From the NCBI GenBank assembly GCA_019308525.1, contig JAFDIC010000020.1, positions 1-22,097 on the forward strand: DNA of 22,097 nucleotides, given 5' to 3'. This document shows positions 5,730 through 14,089 of the stretch, one piece after another. Under the pieces are notes generated by a model. The model was not told the DNA's origin and ran no database searches. It saw only the letters and a list, made by a program, of their open reading frames with translations. The DNA comes from Deltaproteobacteria bacterium (GTDB lineage Bacteria > Desulfobacterota > DSM-4660 > Desulfatiglandales > HGW-15). The position numbers and the translations under genes are program-made. Numbering within the stretch: position 1 is the stretch's first letter; every line of letters begins with the position of its first letter.

Positions 5730-8363
5730 TCAGCGCCCATGGTGGGAGAACTCGTACAACTTCTGGCTGATTTCCGATAATGTTTTCTCGGGGCTCTCCG
5801 GGCCTCCCTTTTCGGTACCTTGAGCCTTCAAGACATTCGTATTGATGAAGCTCAAGGCATTGTTAAAGGTGAGCTGGGAAACAGCCCCGACGTGCTCTAT
5901 TATTCCGAGCTTGTGGAACCTTTTGCCCAGGTAAGCCATGTGCTTGAGCAATTCAGCCTTCTTGCCCTTACTGTCGCCATGCTGGCTGACTGACTTGAAG
6001 GCAATCCAGTATGATTCCAGATAGGTCTTTGCAAGGGCTGCCCATATGGGCAACCGATCGAAGCCGAGCCTGGTAATCCTGTAGCACCTATCTGCTGGCT
6101 CGCTCAGGTAAGAAGATTCCTTGAAATGCTCCAGGATAGAGGAGACCCTTGCTTCCGGCTCCTCGGTTTCGTCGAAGAAAAACTCGTTCTGGAAGATGTA
6201 TGATAAAAACCTATAGTCTGAAATCACTGAATCAAGGTTTCTTTCTTCCTCTGGGCCTGTCAAAAGAGAGACGGCAACCAAGGAAGTGGATATGAAGTAA
6301 TGTATGATGCAGTTCTTGTAATATTCCAGCTCCATCTTCTTTTCATCGTCTACGTAGTAAAATGTCTCTTCACGTCCGCTGATGCCTTCCAGTGATTCAA
6401 CCACCTTCCACGAAACAAGGAGCGTCAGGGTCTCCCGAAGGGATTTCGGGAGGTCAGTGAGGCTGTCAGAGATAGGCGCGCCGACTTTTTTCAAGAAATC
6501 CAGCAGGACCCGGGCCGTCTCCTCCAGTTCATAAAAGTGAAACCCCCGTCGGTGAGATGAGAGGATGGCCGTGGCCACCAGAGAGAGGGGCACGACCAGG
6601 GACACTTGATTTATGGCCCTTACCAGATCAAATGCCAAACGGTGCGACATCTCCTTCAAGGACAAATTACGGCTTCTTGAGATATATTCCTTGAGGGAAA
6701 CAGGTTCGTTAAACCGGATGTAAATCTTCCCGTATTTCCTTTTGAGCAGCCGTCTTGCCCTGAGAACCTGCCCGAAACTCTCCTGTTTCTTGGCGTTTCC
6801 CCTTACCTCTTTCAGATAGGAACTTTCCTCCATGACTTTGTCGTAGATTATGGAGGTGGGGACAAAAATCAAGTCCTTGCAGCCCCCTTCCTCATACACC
6901 TGGAGAAGAATTGACAGGAACCCCGTTTTCGGAAGGACAAGTTTTCCGTTTCTGCTCCTTCCCCCCTCTATGAAAAACTCGATGGGATAGCCTTCCTCTA
7001 TTAGGGTCTTTATATATCTGTTAAATACTTCGAGGTACAGCTTCGCCCTCTGGAAGGATCTGCGGATAAAGAAGGCCCCTGACTTTCGAAAGATATGTCC
7101 AACGGGCCAGAAGGCCAGGTTCTTACCTGCTGCAATCCTCGGCGTGTGCATGTGGTTGTCGTAGAGAATGTAGTTCAATATCAAGTAATCAATATGGCTC
7201 TTGTGGGAAGGCACGTAAATGAGCGTGCCCTTTGTGGCCCAGTCCCTGACGCGGGCCAGGGCCACCCTGTCCACATCTATCCCCTCGAAGAGTTTTTTCC
7301 AGAACCAGGTGAGGGCCATGTGAAAGAACTCAATATAGGTGGTGTTGTAATCAGCGGCTATTTCGTCAAAGTATCCTCCTGCCTTCTTCCGTAACTGCTT
7401 GAGGTGTTTCTTGTTACCGCCTGCCATGCTTTCGATTTTACCCCTTACCTGGGGGTCCATTAGAACGGCCTGTTTGAGCTGGTGCCTGGATTTTACTATA
7501 GGACCTAAAATAACTCGTTTTTGCTCGTCTATACTCTGAATGAGCATGTCCCTGATTTCAGCGGCCATTTCAGAAAGGGGCCTATCGGGAGGCTGAGCGC
7601 TTACATAGGCCTTGAGATCCAGGGGCCGGCCGAAATCAATGAAGGCACGCCGGTTGTGCCTGAAGAAGAGCACAATTTTCCTGATGATCCCCGGGTCATC
7701 CTTGAAGCCGAAAAAGATACCCCACACTCCCGGTTGTTCCCTCTCAGGGGTCTTCTTGTAAAGGATGAGTTGGGGTACGATATAAATGGGTTTTTCTATT
7801 TGCCTCTGGGTTTCAAGGAGAAACTCGGTGTGGTCCTTTTCGGCATGAAGAAAGTGTCTTACGAAGCGTTTGGGGTCTATCAGAAACATGAGGAATGTTG
7901 TGCCGTTCTCGATGGCCTTTCTGTAGAACCCGGTCTGGTAAGGGCTGGGAAAGCGCCCGTATCTCAGGAGGCTTGAGAGTTGGGAATAAAAGACCCTTGC
8001 AACCTGGGAAAGGGGTAACATCAGCGACATGTTTAGATCAAAGGCGATCTTGGGATAGGGCAGACGTCGTCTCCGGAAGTTGTAATGATACAGCAGGTAA
8101 TCCAATTTCCCCCTATACTTGATGGCATAGACCACGGTTCCTTCCTTGTGCATCATCTTGAGGTTTTCGGTCATGCTCTCATCTATGTGGACACGCTTGA
8201 ACAGGCGATAAAGGAACCAGCTCAGGAAGAACCCGGGCTTGTAATCAAGGACATAGGGGTAATGAATCTGTCTCCTGGGATCTTTCATTCTACAGCTTGA
8301 CCCTCCCACAAAATGGATAGATAAACGCAACAAAGCGAGTAAATCAAGCTTTTTGTTGTTCAT
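5730..8363 (-). CDS. plsB: Glycerol-3-phosphate acyltransferase, PlsB type
   Basis: PlsB acylates glycerol-3-phosphate at sn-1, the first step of phospholipid synthesis, at the inner membrane. The 877-residue product has the catalytic HxxxxD motif in PSHKSHIDYL (about His387/Asp392), then IAAGKNLAFWP, GAFFIRRSF and the phosphate-binding FFIEGGRSRNGK, and PTSIIYD, in the order expected for PlsB. Its length is near that of E. coli PlsB (807). The first half repeats this pattern in degenerate form: GTVVYAIKYRGKLDYLL (from about residue 75) aligns with the catalytic block, with Tyr in place of the catalytic His. I chose the ATG at 8363, preceded by GGCAGG; a GTG at 8381 with AGGA upstream is also possible. 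Divergent from the DUF151 gene, convergent with ppdK. Confidence 0.92.
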   Translation of the reverse strand: MNNKKLDLLALLRLSIHFVGGSSCRMKDPRRQIHYPYVLDYKPGFFLSWFLYRLFKRVHIDESMTENLKMMHKEGTVVYAIKYRGKLDYLLYHYNFRRRRLPYPKIAFDLNMSLMLPLSQVARVFYSQLSSLLRYGRFPSPYQTGFYRKAIENGTTFLMFLIDPKRFVRHFLHAEKDHTEFLLETQRQIEKPIYIVPQLILYKKTPEREQPGVWGIFFGFKDDPGIIRKIVLFFRHNRRAFIDFGRPLDLKAYVSAQPPDRPLSEMAAEIRDMLIQSIDEQKRVILGPIVKSRHQLKQAVLMDPQVRGKIESMAGGNKKHLKQLRKKAGGYFDEIAADYNTTYIEFFHMALTWFWKKLFEGIDVDRVALARVRDWATKGTLIYVPSHKSHIDYLILNYILYDNHMHTPRIAAGKNLAFWPVGHIFRKSGAFFIRRSFQRAKLYLEVFNRYIKTLIEEGYPIEFFIEGGRSRNGKLVLPKTGFLSILLQVYEEGGCKDLIFVPTSIIYDKVMEESSYLKEVRGNAKKQESFGQVLRARRLLKRKYGKIYIRFNEPVSLKEYISRSRNLSLKEMSHRLAFDLVRAINQVSLVVPLSLVATAILSSHRRGFHFYELEETARVLLDFLKKVGAPISDSLTDLPKSLRETLTLLVSWKVVESLEGISGREETFYYVDDEKKMELEYYKNCIIHYFISTSLVAVSLLTGPEEERNLDSVISDYRFLSYIFQNEFFFDETEEPEARVSSILEHFKESSYLSEPADRCYRITRLGFDRLPIWAALAKTYLESYWIAFKSVSQHGDSKGKKAELLKHMAYLGKRFHKLGIIEHVGAVSQLTFNNALSFINTNVLKAQGTEKGGPESPEKTLSEISQKLYEFSHHGR

Positions 8364-8482
8364 CCGGAAACCTGCCCGCACAGCGGAATCCTACAGAAAA
8401 CTTTATTGACTGCTTCAGGCGTCTCCACTAAGATTTTTTCACTGAAGAGGTCAAAGAGGCAGGGATCAGGTCAGATCCTGTG

Positions 8483-8527
8483 GAGATGGCGCGCAATGAA
8501 GGAAATTGGACTTTTCGCGAAGCCATC
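8483..8527 (-). repeat. Solo end fragment of the palindromic element, copy 3
   Basis: The reverse complement of this 45-bp stretch matches the left end of copy 1 (1286-1329) at 39 of 45 aligned positions with one gap. It includes the terminal gatggcttcg and aaaagtccaa blocks and the internal cattgcgc and catctc. No match to the rest of copy 1 continues past 8483, so it is a truncated copy. Its outer end lies 9 bp before the -35 box of the DUF151 gene. The remainder of 8364-8482 holds no recognisable gene. Confidence 0.75.
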
Positions 8528-8536
8528 AAAGTTATG

Positions 8537-8565
8537 TTGACAAAAGCAAAACAATATTTAAGAAT
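8537..8565 (+). promoter_or_regulatory. Sigma70-like promoter for the DUF151 gene
   Basis: A perfect TTGACA (8537-8542) is followed after 17 bp by AAGAAT (8560-8565), four of six consensus matches. The predicted start near 8573 gives a short leader with a strong GGAGGT ribosome binding site at 8596. The truncated palindromic element ends directly upstream. Confidence 0.55.
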
Positions 8566-8604
8566 GAAATCCAAAAGGGAACAACAAATCACCGGAGGTA
8601 GCCC

Positions 8605-9102
8605 ATGTACAGGCCAATGGTCGTATCGGGATTAACCGTGGATCCCTTGACAAACAGTCCCATCGTCATACTGAAGGAAATTGATGGGGAAAGGACCCTG
8701 CCTATATGGATAGGGTTGCTCGAGGCCACCGCCATCGCCAGTGAACTGGAAGGCATAAAATTCTCCAGACCTATGACCCACGATCTCCTGAAGAACATCA
8801 TGGGACTGATAAACATGAAGGTCAAGAAGGTGGAAGTCTGCGATTTGCGGGACAATACTTATTATGCATTGATCCACTTCATTCATAACGGCAAAGAGAT
8901 GTCTATAGATGCGAGGCCAAGTGATGCCCTTGCCCTCTCCCTCAGGACCGACGCTCCCATCTTTGTTTCAGAGGAGGTGATCCAGAAATCCGCCCAGGTT
9001 GATCTCAAGGCGGAGCCTGAAGATAAATCCGAACAGGGAAAGAAGTGGCAGGAGATACTGGAGAAATTGAATCCCGAGGACTTCGGAAAGTACAAGATGT
9101 AG
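8605..9102 (+). CDS. Bifunctional nuclease family protein (DUF151)
   Basis: This 165-residue protein has the BFN/DUF151 domain over residues 1-135: MVVSGLTVDPLTNSPIVILKE, LPIWIGLLEATAIASELEG, RPMTHDLLKNI and the ending RPSDALALSLRTDAPIFVSEEV. Plant members have been reported as DNase/RNase enzymes; the bacterial role is not settled. The last 30 residues are charged and variable, as is common in bacterial homologues. A GGAGGT ribosome binding site precedes the ATG. It has its own promoter and an intrinsic terminator about 60 bp downstream, so it is probably monocistronic. Confidence 0.92.
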   Translation: MYRPMVVSGLTVDPLTNSPIVILKEIDGERTLPIWIGLLEATAIASELEGIKFSRPMTHDLLKNIMGLINMKVKKVEVCDLRDNTYYALIHFIHNGKEMSIDARPSDALALSLRTDAPIFVSEEVIQKSAQVDLKAEPEDKSEQGKKWQEILEKLNPEDFGKYKM

Positions 9103-9161
9103 ACCTCCCCCGTGCCTGGAGCACCTTCCATTTTCGGGTTTCCTCGAACCGCATGATAGAG

Positions 9162-9190
9162 GCCCAAGGCGATTTTGGGCTTTTTCTTTT
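9162..9190 (+). terminator. Intrinsic terminator after the DUF151 gene
   Basis: GCCCAA (9162-9167) pairs with TTGGGC (9175-9180) around a 7-base loop, followed directly by TTTTTCTTTT. This is a textbook rho-independent terminator on the plus strand, between the DUF151 gene and the PHP gene. Confidence 0.85.
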
Positions 9191-9250
9191 GGTGAGCTTT
9201 GGCAGAATGGCAGCGGCTTTGCCCGGCCGGGCTCCAAGGAATGAAATACT

Positions 9251-9901
9251 ATGATTGACCTCCACACCCATTCACTCTTTAGTGACGGCGAACTCGTTCC
9301 CTCCGAACTGGTGAGGAGGTTGGAGGATTTGGGGTACGAGGCGGTAGCCATCACCGACCATGCTGATCCATCCACCATCGACTTTATCCTTCCACGGATT
9401 TGCGAGGTAGCCGAAGAATTGAACAAGGCACAGGCCGTAAGGGTGATACCCGGAATTGAGCTGACCCATATTCCACCTGCTCTGATTGGTCCAATGGTAG
9501 AAAGGGTGAGGGACCTCGGGGCAAGAATTGTCGTCATACATGGTGAGAGCATAGTAGAACCGGTGGCCCCCGGAACAAACTTGGCAGGACTCAAGGCTGG
9601 CGCGGATATCATTGCCCATCCGGGCCTTATTTCCCTCAAGGAGGCATCCCTTGCGGTGGAGAAGGATGTATGTCTGGAGCTGTCAGCGCGATCGGGCCAC
9701 AGCCTTACAAACGGCCATGTCGCAAGGACGGCTCGTGAGGCGGGGGCCAGGCTTGTATTGAATTCAGACGCCCACGCCCCCGGGGACCTGATGACAAAGG
9801 CCTTTGCGAGGAAAATCGCGCAAGGCGCCGGCCTACCACCTGGATCACTTGATGAACTCATGTCCAACTCACGCCGTCTTTTGGAAAGACTGGCACCTTA
9901 A
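9251..9901 (+). CDS. PHP-domain metal-dependent hydrolase
   Basis: This 216-residue protein is essentially a single PHP domain, the fold of histidinol phosphatases and related phosphoesterases. The metal-binding motifs are all visible: DLHTHSLFSDG (residues 3-13), ITDHAD (about 35-40), the Glu of PGIELTH (about 75), the His of VIHGE and AHPG, and NSDAHAP (about 173-179). It is shorter than classical HisK-type histidinol phosphatases and resembles stand-alone PHP proteins of archaea and Desulfobacterota. The substrate cannot be read from the sequence. The ATG has an AAGGA ribosome binding site at slightly long spacing. It lies about 60 bp beyond an intrinsic terminator and 199 bp ahead of the transglutaminase gene. 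Confidence 0.88.
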   Translation: MIDLHTHSLFSDGELVPSELVRRLEDLGYEAVAITDHADPSTIDFILPRICEVAEELNKAQAVRVIPGIELTHIPPALIGPMVERVRDLGARIVVIHGESIVEPVAPGTNLAGLKAGADIIAHPGLISLKEASLAVEKDVCLELSARSGHSLTNGHVARTAREAGARLVLNSDAHAPGDLMTKAFARKIAQGAGLPPGSLDELMSNSRRLLERLAP

Positions 9902-10046
9902 GCTTACCCCAACCCCCATACTGTTTGCCTGATCCAAGTTGATGAAATCCACAATGAGGAGAATGTGTATTGGTGCGCCATCCTGAACAAAGGAATTCGC
10001 CGGGTGCAACGAGGCCAACTTCTCCTGGAAATTTCCCCGGGATTTC

Positions 10047-10055
10047 TGCTAAAAT
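10047..10055 (+). promoter_or_regulatory. Candidate extended -10 promoter for the transglutaminase operon
   Basis: TGCTAAAAT is an extended -10 element (TGn plus TAAAAT, five of six consensus matches). A weak -35-like TGGAAA lies 17 bp upstream at 10027. Transcription would start near 10062, about 40 bp before the ATG at 10101. The rest of 9902-10100 shows no gene. Confidence 0.4.
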
Positions 10056-10100
10056 ATTGTTCGGGTTGCCGATCTCTTTGCAAGTCGAAGGACTTTGAAT

Positions 10101-11609
10101 ATGGCCTTGCCCGGTAAGAAAAAGCTGCTATTCGACGCTGGATGCGCTCTCGTAGTCCTATCATGGCTCTTCATGATCGCCCTTCTAATAGGGCGCGAGA
10201 ACCCGGGGGGGGAGATAGCGGCCGAAGTCCTCGCAGACCGGCAAATCGGCATAAGGGCGGCGGTGAGGGAATGGAAAGAGATATATTTGAAGGATCACAA
10301 GGTGGGTTATTCTGTCAGTTTGATAAAACCCTTTGGTGAAGGGTACTTTGTCCGGGATGAGATCTTCTTGAGGTTGAACCTCATGGGTGAGGGGAACGGC
10401 GTGTATACCCTGACCCAGTCGAGGCTGGACAAGGATTTTCTCTTGGAGGACTTCTACTTCCTGATGACTTCCGGTGCAGTCCGCTACCAGATCTCTGGAA
10501 AGGTCCAGGGTGAGCAGTTGGTGATAAAAACAGGGAAGGGCAGGGACCAAAGGACCATGAGCGTGCCCTTGAAAGCCAGGCCAATGATTGGATCAGGCCT
10601 TCCGCATTTTTTCAAGAGCAGAACAATAAAGGTGGGCAACACCTACTCCTTACCGGTCTTTGATCCTTCAACCATGTCACAGAAGGAGGTGTCAATCAGG
10701 GTGGTGGCGGAAGAACCCGTTAAGATAAAGAAGGTCACCTATGAATCCTTCCGGCTGGAAGCCCGAATGATGGGGAAAGAGTTCACATTCTGGCTCAACA
10801 GGCAGGGCGAGATATTGAAGGAAGAAGGTTTCATGGGCTTTACCACCATCAAGTCCAGCGCTGCTTCTGCTCCCCTTGATCTTGAAAGGGGAGAAGACAT
10901 AGACTTCTATGAAGTTACGGCTGTAAAGACCGACAGGATACTGCCGGATCCGAGGAATCTCTCCTACATTAGGCTCCAGGTGCAAGGCGCCGACCTTGTG
11001 TCGCTCGCCCCCGGCCTTTGGGGAAACGGGCGCCAGAGGTTCCAGGAGGGTGTCATTGAGATTTCCAAGGAAAATGTGGGGCCTGGCATTTCCTATTCAT
11101 TGCCGAGGAAAGACTTCCCCGAAGAGCTTAGGGTCTTTTTGAGACCGGAGTTCAATATCGAAAGTGACGATGAATCCATTATCGAAACTGTACAAGATAT
11201 TGCGGGTGGAGATCGCAACCCATTTTCCGTGACAAGGAAGATCCTCGCCTGGGTATACAGGAACCTGGAAAAGAGGCCTGTGGTGTCGGTCCCCAGCGCC
11301 CTGGAAGTTCTGAGAACTCGTCAGGGTGATTGCAACGAACACGCCACCCTGGTCACCGCGCTCCTCAGGGCCGCAGGAATTCCCGCCAGGATTGCCATAG
11401 GGCTGGTCTATTCCAGGCAGAAATTCTTTTACCATGCCTGGACAGAGGCATACCTGGGGGATTGGGTTTCTCTGGATGCAACCATGAACCAGATGCCGGT
11501 GGATGTCACGCACATCAAGCTGCTGGAAGGCAACTTGGACAAGCAGGTGGAGATAGCCAAACTGGTCGGGAATCTCAGAATAAAGATTTTGGGTTATGGA
11601 CATGATTAG
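10101..11609 (+). CDS. Membrane-anchored transglutaminase-like protein
   Basis: This 502-residue protein has one N-terminal membrane helix (about residues 11-31), so the bulk should lie outside the inner membrane. Residues 40-340 form a long region that I do not recognise, apart from a repeated beta-strand character. The C-terminal transglutaminase-like core carries a full papain-type triad: Cys411 in RQGDCNEHA, His445 in YHAWTEA and Asp459 in SLDAT. Such proteins act as proteases, amidases or cross-linkers; which one applies here is unknown. The ATG at 10101 has AAGGA eight bases upstream and is preferred over the in-frame TTG at 10095. The gene overlaps the ABC ATPase gene by 14 bp, indicating translational coupling. 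Confidence 0.88.
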   Translation: MALPGKKKLLFDAGCALVVLSWLFMIALLIGRENPGGEIAAEVLADRQIGIRAAVREWKEIYLKDHKVGYSVSLIKPFGEGYFVRDEIFLRLNLMGEGNGVYTLTQSRLDKDFLLEDFYFLMTSGAVRYQISGKVQGEQLVIKTGKGRDQRTMSVPLKARPMIGSGLPHFFKSRTIKVGNTYSLPVFDPSTMSQKEVSIRVVAEEPVKIKKVTYESFRLEARMMGKEFTFWLNRQGEILKEEGFMGFTTIKSSAASAPLDLERGEDIDFYEVTAVKTDRILPDPRNLSYIRLQVQGADLVSLAPGLWGNGRQRFQEGVIEISKENVGPGISYSLPRKDFPEELRVFLRPEFNIESDDESIIETVQDIAGGDRNPFSVTRKILAWVYRNLEKRPVVSVPSALEVLRTRQGDCNEHATLVTALLRAAGIPARIAIGLVYSRQKFFYHAWTEAYLGDWVSLDATMNQMPVDVTHIKLLEGNLDKQVEIAKLVGNLRIKILGYGHD

Positions 11610-12360
11610 GCTGGTAAACCTCACAAAGTACTACAGGAACTTTTGCGCGGTCGACCATATCAGCCTGGATGTGAACAGTGGTCGCATCTTCGGCTTCCTC
11701 GGCCCAAATGGTGCTGGAAAGACCACAACCATAAGGATGATGGCAGGCATACTAAGACCAACGGAAGGGGAGATATACATAAACGGTATAGACCTTTCAA
11801 GGGAACCCTCCAGGGCCAAGTATTGCACCGGATTCATCCCCGATCGTCCTTTCTTGTATGAAAAACTCACAGGGGAAGAGTTTCTGCGGTTTCTCGGTGG
11901 CCTCTACGAGCTAGACCATGCTGGTTCCTTCCGTGATCGGATAATGGAGCTACTCGAACTCTTTGAGCTCATTCATTGGCGGGACGAGCTCATCGAGAGT
12001 TACTCCCACGGAATGAAGCAGCGCCTGGTAATGTGCGGCGCACTCTTGCATAGACCGGAGGTGCTGATCGTGGACGAACCCATGGTGGGCCTTGATCCCA
12101 AGGGGGCCAGACTCGTAAAAGACATATTCCGCAACCTTGCCAGGGAGGGAATGACCGTTTTCATATCCACCCATTCCCTTGAGGTGGCACAGGAGGTCTG
12201 CGACGAGATCTCCATTATCCAGGCGGGAAAGATCATTGCGATTGGGCAGCCCGAAGAGCTCAAAAGAAAGGCCGGTGTAGACGGCAGCCTGGAAAATGTC
12301 TTCTTGAAACTAACCGAAGGTAAGACCATAGCCCATGAGAAATCTCTATCTGCTGCTTAG
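11596..12360 (+). CDS. ABC transporter ATP-binding protein
   Basis: This 254-residue protein is a single ABC ATPase. Walker A is GPNGAGKTT (about residues 37-45), the signature loop is the degenerate SYSHGMKQR, Walker B is VLIVDEPMVGLDP and the switch His is in ISTHSLE. The SHGM signature is typical of ATPases that partner ABC-2-type export permeases (for example the CcmA/DRA family). The start overlaps the upstream transglutaminase gene by 14 bp and the end overlaps the permease gene by 26 bp, so the three are probably translated as a unit. A second ATG six bases later is an alternative start. The substrate is unknown. Confidence 0.94.
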   Translation: MDMIRLVNLTKYYRNFCAVDHISLDVNSGRIFGFLGPNGAGKTTTIRMMAGILRPTEGEIYINGIDLSREPSRAKYCTGFIPDRPFLYEKLTGEEFLRFLGGLYELDHAGSFRDRIMELLELFELIHWRDELIESYSHGMKQRLVMCGALLHRPEVLIVDEPMVGLDPKGARLVKDIFRNLAREGMTVFISTHSLEVAQEVCDEISIIQAGKIIAIGQPEELKRKAGVDGSLENVFLKLTEGKTIAHEKSLSAA

Positions 12361-14029
12361 CCCAAGGCTGTTGGGGCTAAAAAACTCCCTTTTCGGTCAC
12401 AGGAAGGGGGTGACAAAGAGGACCCTGATCGTGGCGCTTACGGGTGTTTTCTTTTGGTGCCTGATGTTCTTTCTCTCCGCGCGCGTGTTGAACTATTTTA
12501 GATCCGTAGAGGTAATCGGCGACATCCTCGCCCATCACCTCTTGGCAATGGTGCTTTTGACTTTCTTCTCCCTGTTGATTTTCAGCAACATCATAACCGC
12601 ACTATCCAACCTCTATCTTTCCATGGACCTTGAACTCTGTCATGCTTCTCCGGCAGGGCTGCAAGAGGTCTTTGTGAGCCGGTCCATCCTTACGTTGCTT
12701 GACAGCTCCTGGATGCTCTTGATCTTTGGACTTCCAGTAATGATGGCCTACGGCTTTGTCTACAGGCCTGGTCCAGGATACTATTTGACCCTCTTCCATC
12801 TGGTACTCGCAATGACAATCATAGCTGCGGGTATCGGCATCCTTTTTACCATGATAATGGTGAGCATCTTTCCCGCCCAGCGGACAAAGGATATCGTCAT
12901 GCTCCTCGTGGTACTCGTTACGGTGGGCCTCTATTTACTGTTTCGCTTTTTGAGACCGGAAAGACTTGCAGATCCCGATGCCTTTTTTAGCGTCATGCAA
13001 TATGTTTCGGCCCTCAGGTCGCCGGATTCTCCCTACCTGCCGACTCATTGGATTACCGAGGGCCTGTGGGCCCACCTCGGACGCGGCGGCGGGGAGGGAT
13101 ATTTCTTCAACGTGGCGCTCACCTGGAACACCGCCCTGGCCATTGTGGCTATCAACATCTGGACGGCCGGTGCCATCTATTTCAGGGGGTATTCCAAGTC
13201 CCGGGAGGCCAAGAGGCGCAGAGGGGGGAGGAAGATCCTGGACCTGTTCCTCGCCTTGCTCAGAAGACCTTTCAGGCCGGACCTTGCATCCATCATGGAC
13301 AAGGATACCCGCACATTCTTTCGTGACAACACCCAGTGGTCCCAGTTGCTATTGCTCGGTGCCCTTGTTATGGTCTACATCTATAATTTCAGTGTGCTCC
13401 CCCTTGAAAGGAGCCCCATCCGGCTGGACTTCCTTCAGAACCAGATAGCGTTTCTTAACATGGGGCTTGCGGGGTTCGTACTCTCTGCGATCGCGGTACG
13501 CTTTATTTTTCCAGCGGTGAGTTCAGAGGGCAGAGCCTTCTGGCTGATCTGTTCCTCCCCCATGTCCTTGAAGCGATTTCTCTGGGGGAAATTCCTCTTG
13601 TACATCTATCCAATGTTAATCCTTGCAGAAGTCCTGATTATTCTCACCAATTACCTCCTCAAGGTAACAACCTTTATGATGCTGCTGTCTTCCATTACAA
13701 TTTTTCTTGTCGTATTTGGCATAGTTGCGCTCGGTGTCGGGTTTGGGGCCCTCTATCCAAAATTCAACCACGAGAACATATCTCAAGTATCAACGGGTTT
13801 TGGCGGTTTGATGTTCATGATTTTCAGCGCCATGTTTGTTGCCCTGGTAATTATACTGGAGGCGGGACCGGTATACATGATCTTCAAGGCCGGGATAGAT
13901 GACGTCCCCTTGACCTTGCTCCAATGGTTGTTTATAGTCCCATCCTTCATGATGGTTATTGTTGTGAACGTTGTTGCGGTCATAAAGCCCATGCAGATGG
14001 GGCTGAAGGCCATCACCCAAATTGAATAG
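12335..14029 (+). CDS. ABC-2-type permease-like membrane protein
   Basis: This 564-residue protein has about 12 hydrophobic segments. Six lie in the first half (from about residue 30 to 285), then a basic cytoplasmic loop (SKSREAKRRRGGRK, about 287-300), then six more from about 333 to the end. That is twice the size of a simple six-helix ABC-2 permease and suggests two fused halves, so one chain with an ATPase dimer could form the full exporter. It resembles putative ABC exporter permeases of Gram-positive and deltaproteobacterial genomes, but the family assignment is tentative. The ATG lies inside the ATPase gene. Possible cargo or target is not visible. Confidence 0.82.
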   Translation: MRNLYLLLSPRLLGLKNSLFGHRKGVTKRTLIVALTGVFFWCLMFFLSARVLNYFRSVEVIGDILAHHLLAMVLLTFFSLLIFSNIITALSNLYLSMDLELCHASPAGLQEVFVSRSILTLLDSSWMLLIFGLPVMMAYGFVYRPGPGYYLTLFHLVLAMTIIAAGIGILFTMIMVSIFPAQRTKDIVMLLVVLVTVGLYLLFRFLRPERLADPDAFFSVMQYVSALRSPDSPYLPTHWITEGLWAHLGRGGGEGYFFNVALTWNTALAIVAINIWTAGAIYFRGYSKSREAKRRRGGRKILDLFLALLRRPFRPDLASIMDKDTRTFFRDNTQWSQLLLLGALVMVYIYNFSVLPLERSPIRLDFLQNQIAFLNMGLAGFVLSAIAVRFIFPAVSSEGRAFWLICSSPMSLKRFLWGKFLLYIYPMLILAEVLIILTNYLLKVTTFMMLLSSITIFLVVFGIVALGVGFGALYPKFNHENISQVSTGFGGLMFMIFSAMFVALVIILEAGPVYMIFKAGIDDVPLTLLQWLFIVPSFMMVIVVNVVAVIKPMQMGLKAITQIE

Positions 14030-14089
14030 GCGATTTTGTCAGTAAGACCGCTGATCCAGTTGAGAACTGGTTCATCGTTGGCAGGAGCC

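Noticed and set aside
8968..9867. Long minus-strand open frame (299 codons) opposite the PHP gene
   Set aside because: It overlaps the DUF151 3' end, an intrinsic terminator and the PHP gene, whose metal-binding motifs are clear on the plus strand. Its translation shows no recognisable domain and is biased in composition.
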